A DNA stretch of 64,000 bases from Prauserella rugosa (lineage in GTDB: Bacteria; Actinomycetota; Actinomycetes; Mycobacteriales; Pseudonocardiaceae), in assembly GCF_000719975.1 (NCBI RefSeq), contig NZ_JOIJ01000002.1, forward strand, positions 372,001-436,000, given 5' to 3'. Under the pieces are notes generated by a model. That model searched no databases, was not told the origin of the DNA, and was given only the letters and a program-made list of their open reading frames with translations. The position numbers and the translations under genes were made by a program. This document shows positions 17,570 through 25,927 of this stretch, one piece after another. Numbering within the stretch: position 1 is the first letter of the stretch; each line of letters begins with the position of its first letter.

Positions 17570-19222
17570 TCAGCGTGCCGGGGCCGCGAGCGCCGCGCGA
17601 TCGACGGTGTCCGGGGTGACGCCGAGTTCGCGCAGCTTGGCCTTCTGCACCCGCTGGCTCGGGGTCTTCGGCAGCTCGTCGACGAACCGCAGGAACCGCG
17701 GCACGGCGAAGGCAGGCACCTTGCTGCCGCACCAGTCCCAGATCTCCTCGGCGCTGACCGGCTCCTCGGTGATGAGGTAGGCCATGACCTCGTCCTCACC
17801 GGCCTCGGCGTCGGCGGGCACGGCGATCACCGCGCATTCGAGGACGGCGGGGTGGCTGAGGAAGGCCGTCTCCACCTCGTAGGAACTGATGTTTTCCCCG
17901 CGGCGGCGCAGCGCGTCCTTGAACCGGTCGACGAAGTAGAACCAGCCGTCGGCGTCCCGCTTGAGTGCGTCGCCGGTGTGGAACCACAGGTTCCGCCACG
18001 CCTCGACGGTGCGGTCCGGCATGTTGAAGTAGCCCATGCTGCAGATCCACGGCACGCGCGGGCGCACCACGAGTTCGCCGACCTCGCCGTCCTCGACCTC
18101 CTCGTCGGTGTCCGGGTCCACCAGCCGCACGTCGAACCACGCGTCGGCGGCCAGCCCCGCGGCGCCTGCGGGCCGATCCTCGCCGTAGGGCGACAGGATC
18201 GGCGCGGACGTCTCGGTCAGGCCGAACACCTCGACGAAGGCCTCGATGCCGTAGCGGCGCCGGAACTCGTCGACCAGCGACGCCGCGGTCGGCGCGGCGA
18301 ACACGCAGCGCAACACGTTGTCGGAGTCGTCGGGCCGCGGCGGCTGTTTGGACAGGAAGTCCATCATCACGCCGATGAAGTTCGTGACCGTGGCGCGGCT
18401 CTCGCGGATCTGGGCGATCCAGTTGCTGGCGGAGAACCGCGACCGCACGATCGCCCGCGCGCCGGCCACCAGTGCCGGATACACCGCCATGAACTGGGCG
18501 TTGCCGTGGAACAGCGGCGTGACCGTCAGCCACGCGTCGTCGGCGGTCAGGCGCGTCAACGACACGCATTCGTCACCGAAGAAGTACATCTGGCCGTGCG
18601 GCATCGCGACGCCCTTCGACGGCCCCGTCGTGCCCGACGTGAAGAACACCGAGGCGAGGTCGCCGGGTGAGACCACGGGCAGCTCCGCCGCGCCGCCCTG
18701 TTCGAGGGCCTCCCACGGCTCGGCCCGCCAGCCCGCCCCGCGCAACGTGGCCAGCGCGCGCTCGCGCGACCCGGTGTCGATGACGTAGAAGCGCGTGATG
18801 TCGGCGGCGGCGTCGGCCACCGCGGCGAACCGCTCGGCATGCACGTCGTCGATCACGGCGATTCGCGCCTCGACCGTCCGCACCTGGTGAGCGAGGAAGT
18901 CGTGCTCGTAGGCGGTGTTGATCGGCACCTCGACGAGTCCGGCCACCGCGGTGCCGAGCCACGTGCGGACGAACCGCGACGAGTTCGCCGCCATGATCAC
19001 CACGCGGTCCCCCGGCTCTGTGCCCGCGGCGAGCAGCGCGCGGCCGATCCGTTCGGCGGCGGCGAGGGTCTCGGCGTAGGTCCAGGTCGCCGATTCCTCG
19101 GGGGTGTCCAGGAAGATCCGGTCCGGTGTGGACTCGGCCCAGTGCCGCAGCACCGTCGGCAGTGCCCAGCGCGTGCGGTCCGGGAATGTCGGGTGCAGCT
19201 CCGTGTAGAACCGCCGTGCCAT
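17570..19222 (-). CDS. AMP-forming acyl-CoA ligase, CaiC-like
   Basis: Adenylates a carboxylic acid and transfers it to CoA. The 550-residue protein has the P-loop-like [11 protein letters not shown] near residue 195, VFGLTETSA (A5), and the hinge region [18 protein letters not shown]. The C-terminal A10 motif reads [10 protein letters not shown], so the usual Gly-Lys is Gln-Arg and the lysine needed for adenylation in most relatives is missing. The paralogue at 29132-30754 shares this change. The start overlaps the hydratase stop by one base (TGATG). Acid specificity is unknown. Confidence 0.88.
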   Translation of the reverse strand: MARRFYTELHPTFPDRTRWALPTVLRHWAESTPDRIFLDTPEESATWTYAETLAAAERIGRALLAAGTEPGDRVVIMAANSSRFVRTWLGTAVAGLVEVPINTAYEHDFLAHQVRTVEARIAVIDDVHAERFAAVADAAADITRFYVIDTGSRERALATLRGAGWRAEPWEALEQGGAAELPVVSPGDLASVFFTSGTTGPSKGVAMPHGQMYFFGDECVSLTRLTADDAWLTVTPLFHGNAQFMAVYPALVAGARAIVRSRFSASNWIAQIRESRATVTNFIGVMMDFLSKQPPRPDDSDNVLRCVFAAPTAASLVDEFRRRYGIEAFVEVFGLTETSAPILSPYGEDRPAGAAGLAADAWFDVRLVDPDTDEEVEDGEVGELVVRPRVPWICSMGYFNMPDRTVEAWRNLWFHTGDALKRDADGWFYFVDRFKDALRRRGENISSYEVETAFLSHPAVLECAVIAVPADAEAGEDEVMAYLITEEPVSAEEIWDWCGSKVPAFAVPRFLRFVDELPKTPSQRVQKAKLRELGVTPDTVDRAALAAPAR

Positions 19223-20079
19223 CACGACCTCCGTGTTCCGGTGCCGGGGGGCGGAAACTCCGGGCGGCGCTTCTCGACGAACGCCCGCGCACCCTCCCGC
19301 ATGTCGTCGCTGCCGACGGCCTGCGTGAGCATCGCGAGGCCGTTGGACATCGAGTCCTGGCCGGTGTTCCACCACAGGTTCGAGCTGACCTTGCTGATCT
19401 CCAGGTACAGCGGGCTCAGCGCCTTGAGCTCGTCGATCCACTCGCCGACCCGGCGTTCGAGGGCGGCGGTCTGGTCCCCGCCTCCGTTCCCGTCTCCGTC
19501 CCCATTGCCGTCGCTGTCGACCTCGACGACCTCGTTGATCAGCCCCATCCGCAGGGCCTGCTCCGCGCTGTAGCGGCGGCACAGCAGCGTGAGTTCCTTG
19601 GCCTTCTTCTCGCCGATCTGCACCGCCATGTGGTTGGTGGCGCCGAGGACGGGCGCCGAGCCCACACGCGGCCCGGTCTGCCCGAACGTGGCGCGTGGGG
19701 TGGCGATGGCGAGGTCGCACGCGACGACGAGCTCGTTGCCCCCGCCCGCCGCGGGGCCGTCCACGGCCGCGAACACCGGGCGCGGGCAGTCCCGCACCGC
19801 CTGCAGCATCCGGGCCGAGGTGTGGAACAGCGTCCGCAGGAGGTCGGGGTCCGGGTCGTCGAGCTGGTCGAGGGCGCCACCGGCGCAGAAGCTGCCGCCC
19901 GAGCCGGTGATCACGACGGCGTGCAGGCGGGTCGCCGTGTCCAGCGCGTCGATCACCGCTCGGGCCATGTCGATGTCGTAGGCGTTGCGCCGTTCGGGGC
20001 GGTTGAGCCGGATCCACAGCGCACCGTCGCGCTCGGTCACCTCAACGGCCGCACCTGACTGTCCCGCCATACCGCTCAT
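19222..20079 (-). CDS. Enoyl-CoA hydratase/isomerase family protein
   Basis: A crotonase-fold protein of 285 residues. The oxyanion-hole loops are CAGGALDQL and PAAGGGNEL. The catalytic loop has TGPRVGSAP, where hydratases have Glu, so it may be an isomerase, a C-C hydrolase or a decarboxylase rather than a hydratase; naphthoate-synthase-like proteins show similar loops. A 15-residue Asp/Gly/Asn-rich insert follows VVEV near residue 185, encoded by 6-bp repeats on the DNA, and looks like a recent slippage insertion. The ATG overlaps the ferredoxin stop (ATGA). The longer upstream frame has no homology. Confidence 0.85.
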   Translation of the reverse strand: MSGMAGQSGAAVEVTERDGALWIRLNRPERRNAYDIDMARAVIDALDTATRLHAVVITGSGGSFCAGGALDQLDDPDPDLLRTLFHTSARMLQAVRDCPRPVFAAVDGPAAGGGNELVVACDLAIATPRATFGQTGPRVGSAPVLGATNHMAVQIGEKKAKELTLLCRRYSAEQALRMGLINEVVEVDSDGNGDGDGNGGGDQTAALERRVGEWIDELKALSPLYLEISKVSSNLWWNTGQDSMSNGLAMLTQAVGSDDMREGARAFVEKRRPEFPPPGTGTRRS

Positions 20080-20273
20080 TCGTCCGTCACCGACAGCGCG
20101 ATCTCCGGGCACGCCTCGGCACCGCGCGCGGCGTCGTCCTCGAGTTCCGGTGGAACCTCGGGTGTCCGGATCACCACGTGCCCGTCCTCGTCGGACAGGT
20201 CGAAGACGTCGGGTGCGGTCATGTTGCACAGACCGTGCCCCTGACACCGGTTCTCGTCAGCTCGGACCTTCAT
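20076..20273 (-). CDS. [3Fe-4S] ferredoxin, P450 partner type
   Basis: A 65-residue electron carrier with Cys10, Cys16 and Cys55 and His at position 13 (CQGHGLC), the pattern of [3Fe-4S] ferredoxins that feed actinobacterial P450s. It is divergent from the P450 and ferredoxin reductase genes across a 183-bp promoter region, so the three proteins should form one electron chain. It is also the first gene of the minus-strand operon down to 14927, which ties the oxygenase to CoA-thioester breakdown. The ATG is preceded by GGAGG. Confidence 0.93.
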   Translation of the reverse strand: MKVRADENRCQGHGLCNMTAPDVFDLSDEDGHVVIRTPEVPPELEDDAARGAEACPEIALSVTDE

Positions 20274-20340
20274 GGCTGTCCTCCGTGCGACGCTGCTTCG
20301 GGAACGAATCAGGGCCCGCGCGCTCGCCGCGTGGATCCTG

Positions 20341-20362
20341 GTGAACACCCCACCGTGTTCAC
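20341..20362. promoter_or_regulatory. Perfect inverted repeat in the ferredoxin/P450 promoter region
   Basis: GTGAACAC and GTGTTCAC form 8-bp arms with a 6-bp spacer. The repeat directly abuts the first ATATAACCATTATCAG element and lies 68 bp before the ferredoxin start. It looks like a dimer-binding operator for a different regulator, because its sequence is unlike the AT-rich element. Confidence 0.5.
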
Positions 20363-20378
20363 ATATAACCATTATCAG
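20363..20378. promoter_or_regulatory. AT-rich operator element, copy 1 (ferredoxin side)
   Basis: ATATAACCATTATCAG contains the inverted repeat ATAA-N3-TTAT. Its reverse strand supplies GATAAT, a fair -10 hexamer for the ferredoxin operon. Copy 2 begins 53 bp away and differs at one base of sixteen. Confidence 0.55.
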
Positions 20379-20400
20379 AGAACGGTCGAAACGTCGAGCC

Positions 20401-20432
20401 TTGACGAGGGCAGCCATATAACTATTATCAGG
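20401..20432 (+). promoter_or_regulatory. P450 promoter with overlapping AT-rich operator copy 2
   Basis: TTGACG (20401-20406) and TATTAT (20423-20428) are separated by 16 bp and form a good sigma-70-type promoter. The -10 lies inside ATATAACTATTATCAG (20416-20431). A repressor on this site would cover the -10. The two copies are five helical turns apart, so they face the same side of the DNA. Confidence 0.65.
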
Positions 20433-20456
20433 AAAAGCCCAAAGGAGGGATGCGCT

Positions 20457-21707
20457 GTGACCGAGCAGGCTCGTCGTCCGATCGCCGCGTTCGACCACCA
20501 CTCCCCGCAGCACGCCGAGGATCCGGTCGGCACCTACCGCAGGCTCCGTGCCGAAAACCCGGTCGCCTGGACCGAGGCCCACGGCGGCTACTGGGTACTG
20601 GGCGACTACGCCAGCGTCTTCGAGGCCTCCCGCGACGACGACCTGTTCTCGTCGGCGCGCCACGAGTCCGGCGGAGAGGGACTGGCCATCGTCATCCCGA
20701 AGGCTCCGACGGCGTTCCACATCCCGATCGAGCTCGACCCGCCGACGTTCCGCGGGTACCGCAAGATCGTCAACAAGGTCACCGCACCGGCCGCCGTGAA
20801 GAAGCTCGACCCGGTCATCGAGCGGTTCGTCACCGGGTTCATCGACGAGATCATCGAAAGCGGCGAGGCCGACCTCGCGTTCGTGGCGGGCGTGCCCGCC
20901 GCCGTCACCGTCGACTGGCTCGGCCTCGACGCCGCGGACTACAAGCGCTACGTCGACGCGATGCACACGCTCGTGTCGGCGGCACCGGGCTCGGAGGAGT
21001 ACAACCACGCCCGCGACGTCGCCGTGCCGTGGGTGGAGAAGACGGTCCGCGCACACATCGCGGCGCGGCGGCAGAACCCGACCGACGACGCCACGAGCGA
21101 GTTCATCCGCGCCGAGATCGACGGCAGGCCCATGTCCGACGACGAGATCTACTCGATCCTCGAACTGCTGATCTCCGGCGGGGTCGGGACGACGGCCTCG
21201 CTCGTGACGCAGTCGCTGGTGTGGCTGTACGAGAACCCCGACCAGCGGCAACGGCTCATCGACGACCCGAGCCTGCTCGACGTCGCGGTGGAGGAGTTCC
21301 TGCGCGTGTTCTCCCCGACGCAGGCACTCGCCCGGACCGTCACCCGCGACGCCGAGTTCCAGGGCGTGCACCTGCGCGGCGGCGATCGGGCGCTGCTCAG
21401 CTGGGCCTCGGCCAACCGCGATCCGGACCAGTTCGACGACCCCGACACGGTGGACATCACGCGCTGGCCCAACCGGCACATGGCCTTCGGACTGGGCGTG
21501 CACCGCTGCGCGGGGTCACACCTGGGCCGTGCGATGGCCCGCGCGATGATCAGCCAGGTCCTCGAACGCATGCCGGACTACGAGGTCGATCTCGACGGGC
21601 TCGTGACCTATCCCGACCAGGGCACGAACGCGGGCTACCACTCGATTCCCTGCCGGTTCACCCCCGGCGAGCGGCGTGGTGAGCCGCTGTTCGGCGCGCG
21701 ACGATGA
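20457..21707 (+). CDS. Cytochrome P450
   Basis: A soluble bacterial P450 of 416 residues that hydroxylates a substrate using the neighbouring ferredoxin and reductase. The heme-thiolate motif is FGLGVHRCAGSH with Cys351, and the K-helix ExxR is EEFLR. The I-helix reads SGGVGTTAS, so the acid of the acid-alcohol pair is Gly while the Thr remains. The GTG start has GGAGG nine bases upstream and follows the promoter by about 28 bp. The CYP family cannot be assigned by eye. The context of acyl-CoA enzymes suggests a terpenoid, alicyclic or fatty substrate. Confidence 0.93.
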   Translation: MTEQARRPIAAFDHHSPQHAEDPVGTYRRLRAENPVAWTEAHGGYWVLGDYASVFEASRDDDLFSSARHESGGEGLAIVIPKAPTAFHIPIELDPPTFRGYRKIVNKVTAPAAVKKLDPVIERFVTGFIDEIIESGEADLAFVAGVPAAVTVDWLGLDAADYKRYVDAMHTLVSAAPGSEEYNHARDVAVPWVEKTVRAHIAARRQNPTDDATSEFIRAEIDGRPMSDDEIYSILELLISGGVGTTASLVTQSLVWLYENPDQRQRLIDDPSLLDVAVEEFLRVFSPTQALARTVTRDAEFQGVHLRGGDRALLSWASANRDPDQFDDPDTVDITRWPNRHMAFGLGVHRCAGSHLGRAMARAMISQVLERMPDYEVDLDGLVTYPDQGTNAGYHSIPCRFTPGERRGEPLFGARR

Positions 21708-22846
21708 TGCGCATCGTCGTCGCGGGGGCCGGACTCGCGGCCGCCCGCGCGTGCTCGGCGCTGCGCCGCTCAGGGTTCGACGGCGAACTCGTCGTCCTCG
21801 GCGCGGAACCGCACGCGCCCTACGACCGTCCGCCGCTGTCGAAGGCCGTGTTGGCCGGCGAGCGCGACGACGCGCCGCTGCCGTTCGACCCCGAGGCCCT
21901 GGGCGTGCGCCTGCGTACCGGCGTGGCGGCCACCGGGCTGGACGTCACCGGCCGCGTCGTGCACACCGACGAGGGCGACGAGCCGTTCGACCGGTTGCTG
22001 CTGGCCACCGGTGCCGAACCGATCCGCCTGCCCGGCGACGGCGAGCAGCTGACCGTGCGCACGCTCGAGGACGCACTGGCGTTGCGTGCGCGGCTCACCG
22101 CGGGCGCGCGGGTGGTGATCATCGGGGCGAGTTGGATCGGCGCCGAGGTGGCCACGGCGGCCGGTGCGGCCGGCTGCCACGTGACGTGTCTCGAAGCGAG
22201 CCCCGCGCCTCTGTCGGCCGCGCTGGGCACCGAGGTCGGCGCGCTGCTGACGCCATGGTGGTCGGGCGTCGACCTGCGTCTCGACACCACGGTCGCCTCG
22301 ATCGACCCCGGCGGCGTGCAGCTGGCCGACGGAGCGAGCGTGCCCGCTGACGTCGTCGTGACCGGCGTCGGCGTCCGCCCCGCGACCGGATGGCTGTCCG
22401 GTTCCGGCCTCGAGATCGGCAACGGGGTGCACGTCGACGAACACCTGCGCACCTCGGCGCCCGGCGTGCTGGCGGTCGGCGACGTCGCGGCGCGGTGGTC
22501 CCCGCGATGCGGCACCCGGGTGCGGGTGGAGCACTGGGACGAGGCGGGGGCCGCCGCTTCCGTCGCCGCTCGGGTCCTGCTCGCCGGTGGCGACGACACC
22601 ACCGGCGAGCAGGACCTGCCGGTGCACGACCCGGTGCCGTACTTCTGGTCGGATCAGTTCGGCCGCAAGGTACAGTACGTCGGCCACCACGACCCGGCGG
22701 ACGACGTCGAGATCGACACGAGCGACCCGGACAAGCCCGCGGCGCGCTGGCACTCCCCCGCCGGCAGGCCGACCGCGTGGCTCGGGGTGAACCGGATGAA
22801 GGAGCTCGCCGGCGCCCGCAAGGCCATCGCCCAGGCGAGCGCCTGA
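21704..22846 (+). CDS. FAD-dependent ferredoxin reductase
   Basis: Transfers electrons from NAD(P)H to the ferredoxin of the P450. The 380-residue protein has an N-terminal FAD motif VVAGAGLAAARA, the family signature PYDRPPLSK, a second Rossmann motif VIIGASWIGAE near 140, and GVLAVGDVA for FAD binding. The start ATG overlaps the P450 stop (ATGATG), so the two are co-translated. The NAD motif has Gly-Ala-Ser-Trp-Ile-Gly, as in putidaredoxin reductase relatives. It completes a class I three-component P450 system. Confidence 0.93.
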   Translation: MMRIVVAGAGLAAARACSALRRSGFDGELVVLGAEPHAPYDRPPLSKAVLAGERDDAPLPFDPEALGVRLRTGVAATGLDVTGRVVHTDEGDEPFDRLLLATGAEPIRLPGDGEQLTVRTLEDALALRARLTAGARVVIIGASWIGAEVATAAGAAGCHVTCLEASPAPLSAALGTEVGALLTPWWSGVDLRLDTTVASIDPGGVQLADGASVPADVVVTGVGVRPATGWLSGSGLEIGNGVHVDEHLRTSAPGVLAVGDVAARWSPRCGTRVRVEHWDEAGAAASVAARVLLAGGDDTTGEQDLPVHDPVPYFWSDQFGRKVQYVGHHDPADDVEIDTSDPDKPAARWHSPAGRPTAWLGVNRMKELAGARKAIAQASA

Positions 22847-22921
22847 CCTTCGCCGCGCACAGCGGGAGAACCGCAGAAGCGCGCGTTGGGTCCACTGTGG
22901 ATTCCCGTGGTGCGTGAGCGG

Positions 22922-24616
22922 TCAGCGTCCGAGGTCGAGGATCGCGTAGCCGAATCCGTCGACCGCGAGCCCGCGGCCCCCGATCCGCACCCCGCGGCCC
23001 TCGACGCGGTGGGCGTGCTCGATCCGCTCGTCCGGCACGTCGACGGTGACCGCGTCCCGCGACGGATTGACCGTGACCAGGAAGCGATCACCACGCACGT
23101 AGGTCAGCGGGTAGCCGTCGGTCAGGACACGCACGTCGCTGCCGACACCGAGTTCGGGATGGTGCTTGCGCAACCGGATCAGCCTGCGCACGAGATGCAG
23201 GAGCGAATCCGGATCGCCGATCTGCGCCGCCACCGTCGGACGTGCGGGATCCGGGTCGATGGGCAGGTACAGCTTGTCGGCAGGTGCGTCGGAGAAGCCC
23301 GCGTTCGGCCCGTCGTCCCACTGCATCGGCGTGCGGTTGTTCTGCCGCCCCTGGCTGCCCTCGACGTCGGGCAGCCCCGGCACCGCCCGCATGCCGATCT
23401 CCTCGCCGTAGTACAGGGTCGGCACGAACGGCCAGGTGAGCAGGAACGTCCACGCCGCGGGAAACTCCTCCGCGGCCCGAACCCCGTCGTTGAGGCGGGT
23501 CGCGCTGTCGTGGTTGGCGATCGGCATCATGGTCACGCCGGCACCGCCGATGGTGTCGGTCGCCTCGGACCAGGCGCGCACGAACGTCGAGGCCGTGCCG
23601 GTGCCGGACGCCGAGAAGTACGGATCGTCGCGCCACAGCGAACGCCACGGCGCACCGTCGCCGGGGCCGTTGACGGGCAGATAGAAGTCACCGTGGAATC
23701 CGGCGGGCACCGACGTGGCCGGGTCGCCCCACTCCGACACCATGACCGCGCCGGGATGGTGGGTCTCGAGCCACGAGCGGAACTCGCCCCACAGCTTGCC
23801 CGTCTCGACCCACCCGGGGTCGTCCTTGACGAGCGTCGCCGCCATGTCGCACCGGAAGCCGGAGATGCCCATCGACAGCCAGTGGTCCATGATCTCGCGC
23901 ATCGCCTCCCGGTTCCGGCGAGGCCCCTCTGCGTCGACGGGCTGGCGCCACGGCTCGTCCGGATTGCTCCGCGCGTAGCCGTAGTTGATGGCGGGCTGGG
24001 TCTCGTAGTAGTTCATGTAGAACGCGCCGGGGCGCGGACCCGGCGAGGCGACGAACTCCTCCGGGAGCGATCCGTCGCCGGGCAGCTGTTCCGGGCTCGC
24101 CCAGATGTAGCGATGGTCGGTCTCGTCCTCCAACGACCGCAGGAACCACGGATGCTGATCGGAACTGTGCCCGGCGACGAGGTCGAACAGGATCCGGATG
24201 CCGCGCCGCCGCGCCGCCTCGACGACGGCCACCACGTCGTCGGCCGTCCCGTACCGAGGGTGCACACCGGTGTAGTCGGAGATGTCGTACCCGGCGTCGG
24301 TCAACGGCGACGGAAAGATCGGGTTCATCCAGACCGTGTCGACACCGAGCCAGTCGAGGTAGTCGAGGCGCTCCAGCACGCCGGCGAGGTCGCCGATCCC
24401 GTCGCCGTCGGTGTCGGCGAAACTCTGCGGATACAGCTCGTACAGGATGGCATCGGCCAACCAGCTCGACCCACCGGGCCGCAGGCGTGCCGTCCTCGAT
24501 GACGACGCATGCACCACCCCCGGAACAGCGGCCGCGCCCGCGAGCGCCGCGCTCGTACCGAGCAGGAACGATCGCCGGGACACCGCAGGTGTCCGATCCC
24601 TCGAATCGCCGCGCAC
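22922..24616 (-). CDS. Secreted GH13 alpha-glucosidase/trehalose-synthase-like enzyme, Tat signal
   Basis: A glycoside hydrolase family 13 protein of 564 residues. Residues near 13-35 carry SRRSFLLGTSAALAGA, a twin-arginine signal, so it is exported folded. The catalytic set is visible: GFRCDMA (nucleophile Asp), MVSEWGD (acid/base Glu) and NHDSATR (third Asp). It opens with YELYPQSFAD, typical of oligo-1,6-glucosidases and trehalose synthases. The GTG start has GGAGG four bases upstream. It lies between catabolic operons on its own promoter with an 18-bp palindrome, so it is probably controlled by sugar, not by the island's regulators. Confidence 0.9.
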   Translation of the reverse strand: MRGDSRDRTPAVSRRSFLLGTSAALAGAAAVPGVVHASSSRTARLRPGGSSWLADAILYELYPQSFADTDGDGIGDLAGVLERLDYLDWLGVDTVWMNPIFPSPLTDAGYDISDYTGVHPRYGTADDVVAVVEAARRRGIRILFDLVAGHSSDQHPWFLRSLEDETDHRYIWASPEQLPGDGSLPEEFVASPGPRPGAFYMNYYETQPAINYGYARSNPDEPWRQPVDAEGPRRNREAMREIMDHWLSMGISGFRCDMAATLVKDDPGWVETGKLWGEFRSWLETHHPGAVMVSEWGDPATSVPAGFHGDFYLPVNGPGDGAPWRSLWRDDPYFSASGTGTASTFVRAWSEATDTIGGAGVTMMPIANHDSATRLNDGVRAAEEFPAAWTFLLTWPFVPTLYYGEEIGMRAVPGLPDVEGSQGRQNNRTPMQWDDGPNAGFSDAPADKLYLPIDPDPARPTVAAQIGDPDSLLHLVRRLIRLRKHHPELGVGSDVRVLTDGYPLTYVRGDRFLVTVNPSRDAVTVDVPDERIEHAHRVEGRGVRIGGRGLAVDGFGYAILDLGR

Positions 24617-24642
24617 ACTACCTCCACATTTCGATGCCGCGC

Positions 24643-24671
24643 GATGCTTACGTATGCATCAGGGGCGTCAA
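24643..24671 (-). promoter_or_regulatory. LacI-type palindrome and -35 upstream of the GH13 gene
   Basis: GATGCTTACGTATGCATC (24643-24660) is an 18-bp palindrome with a central CG and only one mismatched pair, as in LacI-family operators. TTGACG lies just upstream on the minus strand (24671-24666). No good -10 is seen. The regulator itself is not in the window. Confidence 0.55.
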
Positions 24672-24740
24672 TGTACGGCAGACGCCGGTCACTGTGAAGC
24701 CCCGGAAGCGCACGCAGGGTGAGTCCGACGTGGCACCCCG

Positions 24741-24875
24741 CCGGTGGGACTCGCTCGGCCGGTGGGACTCGGCCCGACGGTGGAACTCGGCCGGCAGCCG
24801 GGGTCAGGCGGCCAGGGTCAGACAGCCGGGGTCAGGCTGCCGGAGTCAGACAGCCGGGGTCAGGCGGCCGGGGTC
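24741..24875. repeat. Two adjoining minisatellites, 18-19 bp and 14 bp units
   Basis: Three units of CCGGTGGGACTCGGCC type (24741-24796) are followed by five full and one partial 14-bp units of GCCGGGGTCAGGCG type (24797-24875). The second array runs into the 3' end of the luciferase-like gene and its fifth unit carries that gene's TGA stop. Gain or loss of units would alter the C-terminus or the spacer. Confidence 0.85.
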
Positions 24876-25900
24876 TCGAGGAAGTCGGTGAACGAACGCG
24901 ATTCCAGCTCCCGCAGCGGTCCGACGATCTCGCGGCCGACGTGGTCCAGATAGGCCACCGTCTCGTCGACGTCCATCCCCGGCCAGTGCGGGCGCACGAG
25001 CAGCGGGCCCACCGGCAGCGCGGCCGCGATGTCGGCGATCTGCCTGCGGCACTCCTCGGCGCTGCCGAGGATCACGTGGTCGCGCACGGTGTCGCCGAAG
25101 TTGCGCACCTCCTCGTCGTCGAGCAGGGTCATCCCGCGCCCGGCGTAGGCCTCGTACTTGCCCCGCGCTACGGCGGCGAAGCGGGCCACCGCGTCGTCGA
25201 AGTCGGCACCGATCATCAGCTCCCTGCGCAACGGCAGCGGGTTCAGTGGCAGTCCCCGCTCGGTGCGTTCGGCGGCGTACGTCCGGATCAGTGCGTCGAC
25301 CTGCTCGAGCGTCTGCTGCGGTGTGATCGTCCAGACGTCGCCGTGGCGGGCGGCCCGCCGCACGCCCGTCTCCCGCATCGCGCCCAGCCAGATCGGCGGC
25401 CGCGGTTGCTGCAGCGGGTGCACGTGCGTGGGCAGGTCGTCGATCTGCCAGAACCGGCCGTGATGACGCACGCGGTCGGACGACCACATCGCCGTCATCA
25501 CCTCGATCATCTCCTCCAGCAGCCGGTAGCGCTGCGCGAAGGGGACGCCCATCGTGGCGTACTCCTGCGGCAGGTAGCCGGTGCCGAGTCCGACGACGAG
25601 CCGCCCTCCCGTGATCACGTCCAATGTGGCCAGTTCCTCGCCGAGGACCACGGGGTGGTGTACCGGTCCGATGAGGACGGTCGTGCCGATGCGGACGTGG
25701 TCGTCGATCTCTGCGGCCAGCCGGGCCAGCAACGGCACCGGCTGGAACCACCGGAAACCGTCGTAGAGAAAGTGCTGGCCGATCGTGAGATAGGTGAACC
25801 CCGCCCGCTGCGCGGCCTCGGCCTTGCGCAGCACCAGGTCCAGGTGCTCCCGGGCCGACGAGCCGACCGGCTGGTCCCCCATCAGGATGCCGAACTCCAC
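24860..25900 (-). CDS. Luciferase-like (LLM class) flavin-dependent monooxygenase
   Basis: A TIM-barrel flavin enzyme of 346 residues that uses FMNH2 or F420 delivered by another protein. The N-terminus (FGILMGDQPVG), the GTTVLIGPVHHPV segment and GGRLVVGLGTGYLPQEY are typical of LLM oxidoreductases. Such enzymes oxidise ketones, aldehydes or long-chain compounds. It follows an SDR gene by 27 bp in a three-gene set with an aldehyde dehydrogenase. Its final codons and stop lie inside a 14-bp repeat array. Confidence 0.88.
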   Translation of the reverse strand: MEFGILMGDQPVGSSAREHLDLVLRKAEAAQRAGFTYLTIGQHFLYDGFRWFQPVPLLARLAAEIDDHVRIGTTVLIGPVHHPVVLGEELATLDVITGGRLVVGLGTGYLPQEYATMGVPFAQRYRLLEEMIEVMTAMWSSDRVRHHGRFWQIDDLPTHVHPLQQPRPPIWLGAMRETGVRRAARHGDVWTITPQQTLEQVDALIRTYAAERTERGLPLNPLPLRRELMIGADFDDAVARFAAVARGKYEAYAGRGMTLLDDEEVRNFGDTVRDHVILGSAEECRRQIADIAAALPVGPLLVRPHWPGMDVDETVAYLDHVGREIVGPLRELESRSFTDFLETPAA

Positions 25901-25927
25901 GACGTCTCCTTTCCTCGAACCCGTGGC

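Noticed and set aside
17570..20017. An apparent 815-residue ligase with a long N-terminus
   Set aside because: The extra part is the shadow of the enoyl-CoA hydratase gene; the ligase fold starts at 19222 with a TGATG junction.
24741..24875. Repeat array as CRISPR
   Set aside because: Units are contiguous without spacers and there are no cas genes in the window.
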